Positions 7,192 through 11,462 of a DNA stretch of 11,462 bases are shown one piece after another. The number at the start of each line of letters is the position of its first letter. Position 1 is the stretch's first letter. Below the pieces are notes generated by a model that was given only the letters and a program-made list of their open reading frames with translations, was not told the DNA's origin and made no database searches. The stretch comes from Polyrhizophydium stewartii. Taxonomy: Eukaryota; Chytridiomycota; Chytridiomycetes; Rhizophydiales. The stretch lies in the NCBI GenBank assembly GCA_027604665.1, contig JADGIZ010000584.1:1-11462 (forward strand), written 5' to 3'. Made by a program: the position numbers and the translations under genes.

Positions 7192-9357
7192 ATGGCCGCG
7201 ACGGCAGATATGCCCCGGCCCTTGGCGCCGACGCTGCCCGTCGAGGTGGTCGTGCAGGTGCTGCGACGCATGGACTCGAAGCGCGAGGTGTTTGGCGCGG
7301 CGCTCGTGTGCCGCCAGTGGGCCCGCGCGGCGGTCCCGCTGCTGTGGCAGCGCATCGAGTGCTACACGGACGACTGTGAGTGCTTGGCCGGGGGGGGGAG
7401 GCGAGTCCCAGTCCGTCCGTGCGCGCTGACGGCCTGCCCCTCGCCCCGCGGCGGCGCACGCACGCCCGGCACACGCCCGCCAGGGGACTCGTTCAAGGGC
7501 CTGTTCCTGCGGCCCCGCCGCCTGCGGCAGGACTACCGCCGCGACATCCTTGCGTTGACGGTCACGGCGTCGTCGTCGCCGTGGGTCGACGGCGAGCACC
7601 GGCTGCCCAACGTGCGCACGCTCGTTGCGGGCTGCACGTCGCTGCTCGAGCTGCACATCACGACGCCGTCGCTCAACGACGACGACATGTGGGTACTGTC
7701 GACGTCGTGCCCGCACCTGCAGGCCATCTCGTTTGTCTCGGGCGTGTCGCCGTTTGGCCGCGTCACGGACGAGGGCCTCGTGGCGCTCGCGCGCAACTGC
7801 CGCGGCCTGCGGCGGGTCGGCATCCGCTGCATGTCCGCGGCCGCCGTCAGCGACCGCGGCATTGCCGCGCTCGCCGAGCAGGCGCGCGGCCGCCTGCTGC
7901 TCTTTGGGCTCGAGCTGTGCGGGCCGCGCACGCCGCTGCTGCACGCCGAGGCCGCCCACGCGCACGCCGCCGTGCCGCTGTCGGCCGTCACCCCGGGCCT
8001 GCCCATGCACGCGCAGATCCAAAGCGTCACGGCCATCGGCGCCGCCTCGGTTGCGCCCGTGCCCATCACGGCCGTGGCCGCAGCGCCGTCCGCCGCGCCG
8101 CGCTTCGGCCCGCCCCACCGCCCACACCCGCTCGCGTCGGCGGGCGCCTCGTCTGCCGCCGGCCCGCCCGAGTTCAACTCGGCCGATCGCGTCCGCCGTC
8201 TGCGCGAGGCCCTCGTCCGCCTCATCTCGGGCAACCCGGATCTCGACACGCTGCTGCTTGACTGGCCCGACGCCATGGACGACGCCCTCGCGGCGGCCGC
8301 GGCGTCGCTGCGCGGCCTGCGCCGCCTGCGCGTCGGCAACACCCAGGCCGGCGCATCGCTCGCGCGCATCATCGAGCGCAACCCGCGGCTCGACAACGTC
8401 GCCATGTTCGAGATCGGCACCAAGGAGATGACGCTGCGCACGCTGCTCGAGCCGCTGCGCAGTGACTCTGCTGCTGCCGCCGCCGCCGTGCTGCCGCCCG
8501 CTGCCCCGATCGCATCCGTCAGCGCGGGCAGCAGCACACCATCCGCGGCAGCCCCCGAGGCCGCAGCTACCAACAACACCGCCAGCAGCAGCAGCGCCAG
8601 CGACGCCGCGCTGGCGCACGAGCAGGTAATGCAGCTGGCTGCGCCGCACGAGCCTCTCCGCGCGCTCGACCTCGACGGCATCGGCTTCCTCGGCGAGCTC
8701 ATCGCCACCACGTCGTCGCTCTTCACGAACCTGACCACGCTCAAGCTCTCGCCTTCGCGCCGCGCAGCGTCCATCCACCGCACCCTCGACGACGCCCAGC
8801 TCGCCCGCGTCGCCAGCGCGTGCCCGGGCCTCGAGGTCCTGCACGTGCCGCTGCTCGCCGACGCCCAGCTCGAGGCCTTTGCGGCCGCCTGCCCGCGCCT
8901 GCGCGACCTGGACGTCATTGACGGGTACCGCATCACGGACCGTGGCGTGCTCGCCCTCGCCCGATCGTGCCCGAGCGTGGCCTGGCTCGCCCTCGGATCC
9001 GCCTGGGCCGTCACGGACGCCTCGGTCGTGCCGCTCGCCCGCACGCTCGGGCCGCGGCTGCGCAAGCTCGCGCTGCCCTTTGCCGCCACGGGCATCACCG
9101 AGGCCGCCGTCGCGACCATCGCGCAGTGCTGCCCGATGCTCCGCGGACTTGCCAACGTGCCCGTGCTCATCGGGTTCCCGACGCTGCTCAAGCTACTGCC
9201 GACCATGGAGCGGCTGCTCGTCGTGAGCCTGTGCGTCGCGCCGCCCGACGGCCACGGCTCGCCGGCCGTCACCCAGGGCCTGTTTCTCTCGCCGCTGCAG
9301 CTCGAGCAGCTCCGGCGCGCCTGCAAGCGGCTGCGCCACCTGGTCCAGAACGCGTGA
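7192..9357 (+). CDS. F-box and leucine-rich repeat protein (FBXL/AMN1-like)
   Basis: Probably a substrate adaptor of an SCF ubiquitin ligase: the F-box binds Skp1 and the repeats recruit the target. Two exons, 7192-7375 and 7484-9357, give 685 residues. The F-box covers about residues 13-55 (LP at 15-16, VCRQW at 39-43, LLW at 50-52). Leucine-rich repeats of the cysteine-containing type follow, for example VTDEGLVALARNCRGL near 155-170 and ITDRGVLALARSCPSVAWL from about 545. Two Ala/Ser/Pro-rich insertions interrupt the repeats, at about residues 216-290 and 388-441. The start is the first ATG in this frame after the SDR gene; the frame is open upstream, but only through non-ATG codons. Splicing changes DD-CECL to DDWDSFKGL and restores a smooth junction. 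The substrate cannot be read from sequence. The family call is firm; exact orthology (AMN1, GRR1 or other) is not. Confidence 0.85.
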   Translation: MAATADMPRPLAPTLPVEVVVQVLRRMDSKREVFGAALVCRQWARAAVPLLWQRIECYTDDCECLAGGGRRVPVRPCALTACPSPRGGARTPGTRPPGDSFKGLFLRPRRLRQDYRRDILALTVTASSSPWVDGEHRLPNVRTLVAGCTSLLELHITTPSLNDDDMWVLSTSCPHLQAISFVSGVSPFGRVTDEGLVALARNCRGLRRVGIRCMSAAAVSDRGIAALAEQARGRLLLFGLELCGPRTPLLHAEAAHAHAAVPLSAVTPGLPMHAQIQSVTAIGAASVAPVPITAVAAAPSAAPRFGPPHRPHPLASAGASSAAGPPEFNSADRVRRLREALVRLISGNPDLDTLLLDWPDAMDDALAAAAASLRGLRRLRVGNTQAGASLARIIERNPRLDNVAMFEIGTKEMTLRTLLEPLRSDSAAAAAAVLPPAAPIASVSAGSSTPSAAAPEAAATNNTASSSSASDAALAHEQVMQLAAPHEPLRALDLDGIGFLGELIATTSSLFTNLTTLKLSPSRRAASIHRTLDDAQLARVASACPGLEVLHVPLLADAQLEAFAAACPRLRDLDVIDGYRITDRGVLALARSCPSVAWLALGSAWAVTDASVVPLARTLGPRLRKLALPFAATGITEAAVATIAQCCPMLRGLANVPVLIGFPTLLKLLPTMERLLVVSLCVAPPDGHGSPAVTQGLFLSPLQLEQLRRACKRLRHLVQNA
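7376..7483 (+). other. Single intron of the F-box gene (108 nt, stop-free in frame)
   Basis: The donor is GTGAGT at 7376, a CTGAC branch candidate lies near 7426, and the acceptor is CCAG at 7480-7483. The intron is a multiple of three and has no stop in the reading frame, so a retained copy would insert 36 residues after the F-box. It holds an eight-G run. Confidence 0.7.
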
Positions 9358-9656
9358 AAGTCTGGGCCACCGCAGGCGAGCCCCCACATCTCTCCCAATA
9401 AACGAGCAATGCACACAAACAAGATCATGATGCAGCAGGCAACCGGGCCAGATACATTGGGTTGGATCGAGAGAGGTCGGAGAGCACTCTATCTGCGTCG
9501 CCACACGCACCCCCCGACCCCCTCATGGCCTAGACGGGGGCCGGCTGGTGCTCAGAGCAGCAGAGGGCCCCACGCAGAGGATCGGGCGAGACAAAGAGGT
9601 CCCGCGGGCGAGATAGACAGAAGCGCGCGCCGGCCGGGGCGCACGCGCCGACAGGC
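9358..9656. other. Convergent intergenic region (two 3' UTRs)
   Basis: These 299 nt lie between the stop codons of the F-box gene (plus) and the SERBP1-like gene (minus). A plus-strand AATAAA lies 40 nt after the F-box stop. On the minus strand I see no AATAAA, so the second gene must use a variant signal. No further gene is supported. Confidence 0.5.
9397..9402 (+). terminator. AATAAA poly(A) signal of the F-box gene
   Basis: A canonical AATAAA hexamer, placed 40 nt after the TGA of the F-box gene and followed by A-rich sequence. The spacing suits the 3' end signal of that transcript. Confidence 0.6.
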
Positions 9657-11462
9657 TTACTGGCTGCCGAGAGACGGGAACGCAGACGTGTCCGCGACGT
9701 TGATGCGGGGCTGCTGGCTGCCGCTGGCCGGGCGCGGGGCGCCACGGCCGGCACCGCCACGGGCAGCACCGCGGGCGGCACCGCGGCCGGCACCGCGGCC
9801 GGCACCGCGCGGGGCACCACGGCCGCGCTCCGAGCGGTCGCCGCGGAACTCGCGGGGCTCGCGGGCGGGCGTCGCGAACGTCTGCTCAATCTCGAGCGTG
9901 GCCTTGGAGGCCTTCTCCTTGACCTTGCGCGGCTTCTCGGCAGCAACCTTCTTGAGGTTGCCAAAGAGCTCCTCCTCGTCCTTCTTGAGGAGCGTCACGC
10001 CCTTCCACTGCGACTCGTCGGCACCCTCGTTGGCCTTGCGGATGGCGACCTCGCGGGCAGCGGCGGCGGCCTTCTTCTCGGCAATGTACTGGTCGAGGGT
10101 CTTGTAGCTGTCCTCGGGCTCGGGCTCCTTGACCTCCTTGGGCTCCTCGGCGGCGGGGGCGCTCTCGGCGGCGGGGGCGCTCTCGCCGGCGGCGGCGGCA
10201 GCCTCCTCGCTGGACGGTCGGCGCAGCAGAGATCACACGGGCGACAGCAGCGGCTCGCGGCGTCAGCACCACCACCACACGGCTTCGCGAGGCCCCAAGG
10301 GTATGCGTAATAAAGTGGGGGCTCCGCCCCCCTTCAACAACCACCACACGGCGGATCTGGGGCGCGGGTTGGGGCGGCTGCACAAAAAAAACGGCGAGGC
10401 ACAGAGCAGCAGCAGCAGCAGGTCGTGGCGAGCCACGCACGTCTCGGGAGCAGCAGCGGGCAGCGGGTTGCCCTGCTCGTCGACCTCGGCGGAGACGGCG
10501 TCGCCCCAGGTGCCCTTGCCGGCGACCTCCTTCTTCTCGCCGGCCTTGTAGTTGCCAGCGCCGCTCCTGCGGTCAAAGTCGCGGCCGCGCGAGGGGCGGG
10601 CGCCGCGAGCGCCGTGGTGCCTGTCCGTGCGGTTCACCTTGTTCTCGGCGTGCTCAGGCTGCTGCTCGAAGGGCGTGTTGTCCTCACGGGGAGCGCGGCG
10701 GGCTGTTGCGACGGCGGAGGCGGCGACGGCGTGCATGGCGGAGAGCGTCGCATCCAGACGGAGAGCGTTGTGAGCGTCGGGCGACAAAAAAGCGTCAGCG
10801 ACCGAGAGCGGCGCAGCAGCAAGAGGCATGAGGGCGGGGCGGTTGCGTGACAGGCCGCGGCAGCCACAGCGAGGAGCAGGCACGAGCCAGAGCAACCGGC
10901 CGCCTTCGCGAGACTGTGCACGCGGGCGGGAGAGGGCGTGAGGCGCAGGGCGTGGGGCGCTGGCTGCCTGCCCGCCGACCGTGATCACACAACTGGTGAT
11001 CACGGTCGGAACGCAAGCAGGTAGCACGAGGCACACACACACCGGTGCCCTGGCCGCCGGCAGCTGCTGCCTCTGCAAGGGTGGGCAGCGGGAGGTCTGG
11101 AGCAGTGTGCCAGCACCCTCCCGCGCTGCACGCCCTGTGATCGGCTCGCCGGTCCGCCTTTGGTGCACGCAGGACACTGCAGCGGGTGTTGCTTGGCGTC
11201 GCTGTGACGGCGGCTGTGGCTACGGCCGGGCGGGCGATGTGGCAGGCGCACGGGAGGGGGCGAGAGGGCGACGCGCAGCGCGGGCAGGCGGGGGCGTGGC
11301 TGGCGCTGGGATGCGGGCTTCGACGAATAGCGGGACACACGGAGGCGCAGCGCGCACCTGGGCGGTCGCCCGTGTTGGGGCGAGGCGGGCGGTTGCCGCG
11401 GGGCGGCCTGTCGCCGGCAGGCTTGCGCTGCTGCTGCACCTGCTGCTCGGGCGCAGGGGCGG
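9657..11462 (-). CDS. SERBP1/HABP4/Stm1-type ribosome- and mRNA-binding protein (5' partial)
   Basis: A member of the HABP4/PAI-RBP1 family, cytoplasmic RNA-binding proteins that sit on non-translating 80S ribosomes (Stm1 in yeast, SERBP1 in animals). Read from the right edge, exons on the minus strand are 11462-11358, 10702-10441 and 10209-9657; phases fit throughout, giving 305 residues in the window. The N-terminus lies outside. Family marks in order: basic Arg/Gly/Pro-rich start, DFDRRSGAG, GKGTWGDAV (like the GSHNWG segment of SERBP1), an acidic Ala/Glu stretch, YKTLDQYIAEKK, IRKANEGADESQWKG (very close to the family's IRKPNEGADGQWKKG), ATLEIEQTF, an Arg/Gly-rich tail and SAFPSLGSQ at the end. 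The tail is mostly RGA rather than RGG. The first intron is unusually long (655 nt) and holds a perfect inverted repeat. It converges on the F-box gene. The family call is strong; the short N-terminal part is unseen. Confidence 0.88.
9736..9830 (-). repeat. 12-nt tandem repeat encoding the Arg/Gly/Ala tail
   Basis: Imperfect copies of a 12-nt unit (GCCGGCACCGCG on the plus strand) occur here inside the last SERBP1-like exon. On the coding strand they give RGA/RGG-type repeats such as GRGAGRGAARGAARGG. The two central copies are identical, so slippage and length differences between strains are likely. Confidence 0.8.
10149..10184 (-). repeat. Perfect 18-nt tandem duplication encoding ESAPAA twice
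   Basis: Two identical adjacent 18-nt units lie in the acidic, alanine-rich part of the SERBP1-like protein, giving ESAPAAESAPAA. Their identity at DNA level points to a recent duplication. Confidence 0.85.
10210..10440 (-). other. Second visible intron of the SERBP1-like gene (231 nt) with internal repeats
   Basis: On the minus strand the donor is GAC|GTGCGT and the acceptor is CCAG|CGAG; the split codon becomes Thr. The intron contains two copies of a 13-nt direct repeat and a GC hairpin between them, and is longer than most introns in the window. Confidence 0.75.
10271..10352. repeat. 13-nt direct repeats bracketing a 56-nt segment with a GC hairpin
   Basis: ACCACCACACGGC occurs at 10271-10283 and again at 10340-10352. 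The 56 nt between them include a locally AT-rich stretch (GTAATAAAG) and a hairpin GGGGGC-TCC-GCCCCC at 10317-10331. The layout resembles a small insertion flanked by a duplicated target, but both repeats are low in complexity, so chance is possible. Confidence 0.4.
10703..11357 (-). other. Long first visible intron of the SERBP1-like gene (655 nt)
   Basis: On the minus strand the donor is CCAG|GTGCGC at 11357 and the acceptor is CAACAG at 10703. A CTGAC followed by a T-run lies at about 10798-10785; from there to the acceptor there is no other AG, which supports this acceptor. Joining the exons gives GDRPARRAPRED without a frame break. At 655 nt it is far longer than the others. I see no further exon of this family inside. 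Confidence 0.65.
10975..11009. repeat. Perfect 14-bp inverted repeat with 7-nt loop (intronic)
   Basis: The left arm CCGACCGTGATCAC (10975-10988) is the exact reverse complement of the right arm GTGATCACGGTCGG (10996-11009), around the loop ACAACTG. Each arm also contains the 8-bp palindrome GTGATCAC. It lies in the long SERBP1-like intron and would form a stable hairpin in RNA or a protein site in DNA. Confidence 0.9.

Noticed and set aside
7147..9428. Long antisense frames (565 and 631 codons) opposite the F-box gene
   Set aside because: The plus strand has a convincing F-box and leucine-rich repeats. The antisense products have no recognisable domain and their length follows from GC-rich third positions.
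10975..11009. Reading the perfect hairpin as a rho-independent terminator
   Set aside because: The context is a eukaryotic intron, there is no following T-run on either strand, and termination by hairpin is a bacterial mechanism.
10703..11357. snoRNA or hidden exon inside the long SERBP1-like intron
   Set aside because: I found no convincing box C/D pair (RTGATGA with CTGA in the right places) or H/ACA layout, and the flanking exons already join in frame with family-like sequence.
1..11462. A novel multi-gene defence, biosynthetic or mobile system
   Set aside because: The four recognisable genes belong to ordinary housekeeping or regulatory families with no shared pathway, and no transposase, integrase, reverse transcriptase or secondary-metabolite enzyme is visible.

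Overview
The window looks like eukaryotic nuclear DNA from a GC-rich, gene-dense fungus. The genes carry many short spliceosomal introns (55 to 130 nt in most cases), with CTGAC- or CTGAT-like branch points and AG acceptors. Spacers are short, and the proteins are full of alanine, proline, serine and histidine tracts. An early-diverging fungus such as a chytrid is my best guess, but a basidiomycete cannot be excluded. There is no bacterial signature and no RNA gene, CRISPR array or complete transposon that I can support.

Layout, left to right. (1) 2-1981, plus: the 3' part of a long, mostly disordered protein with a ten-histidine run framed by Cys/His clusters, function unknown. (2) 2352-5361, plus, 10 exons: a mitochondrial DEAH-box superfamily 2 helicase of the Irc3 type, rebuilt here to 742 residues with an apparently complete motif set. 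(3) 5485-7032, plus, 8 exons: a 256-residue short-chain dehydrogenase with the active-site layout of 15-hydroxyprostaglandin dehydrogenase and a possible peroxisomal C-terminus. (4) 7192-9357, plus, 2 exons: a 685-residue F-box protein with leucine-rich repeats. (5) 9657-11462, minus, at least 3 exons and open at the right edge: a SERBP1/HABP4/Stm1-type ribosome- and mRNA-binding protein.

Genes 1 to 4 run in tandem; genes 4 and 5 converge on a 299-nt spacer. This is not an operon and I see no shared pathway: mitochondrial DNA upkeep, oxidoreduction, ubiquitin targeting and ribosome binding are ordinary neighbours in a compact fungal genome. The gene models were built by hand from reading frame, splice signals, intron phase and family motifs. 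All 19 internal introns preserve frame, and each junction restores a sensible protein sequence.

I did not find a new multi-gene system. The points most worth a second look are a GC-AG intron directly after the helicase Walker A motif, the SDR's AKM terminus and Asn-to-Asp change, the Cys/His clusters of gene 1, a perfect 14-bp inverted repeat in the long SERBP1-like intron, a possible small insertion in the other SERBP1-like intron, and a stop-free, frame-preserving intron in the F-box gene.
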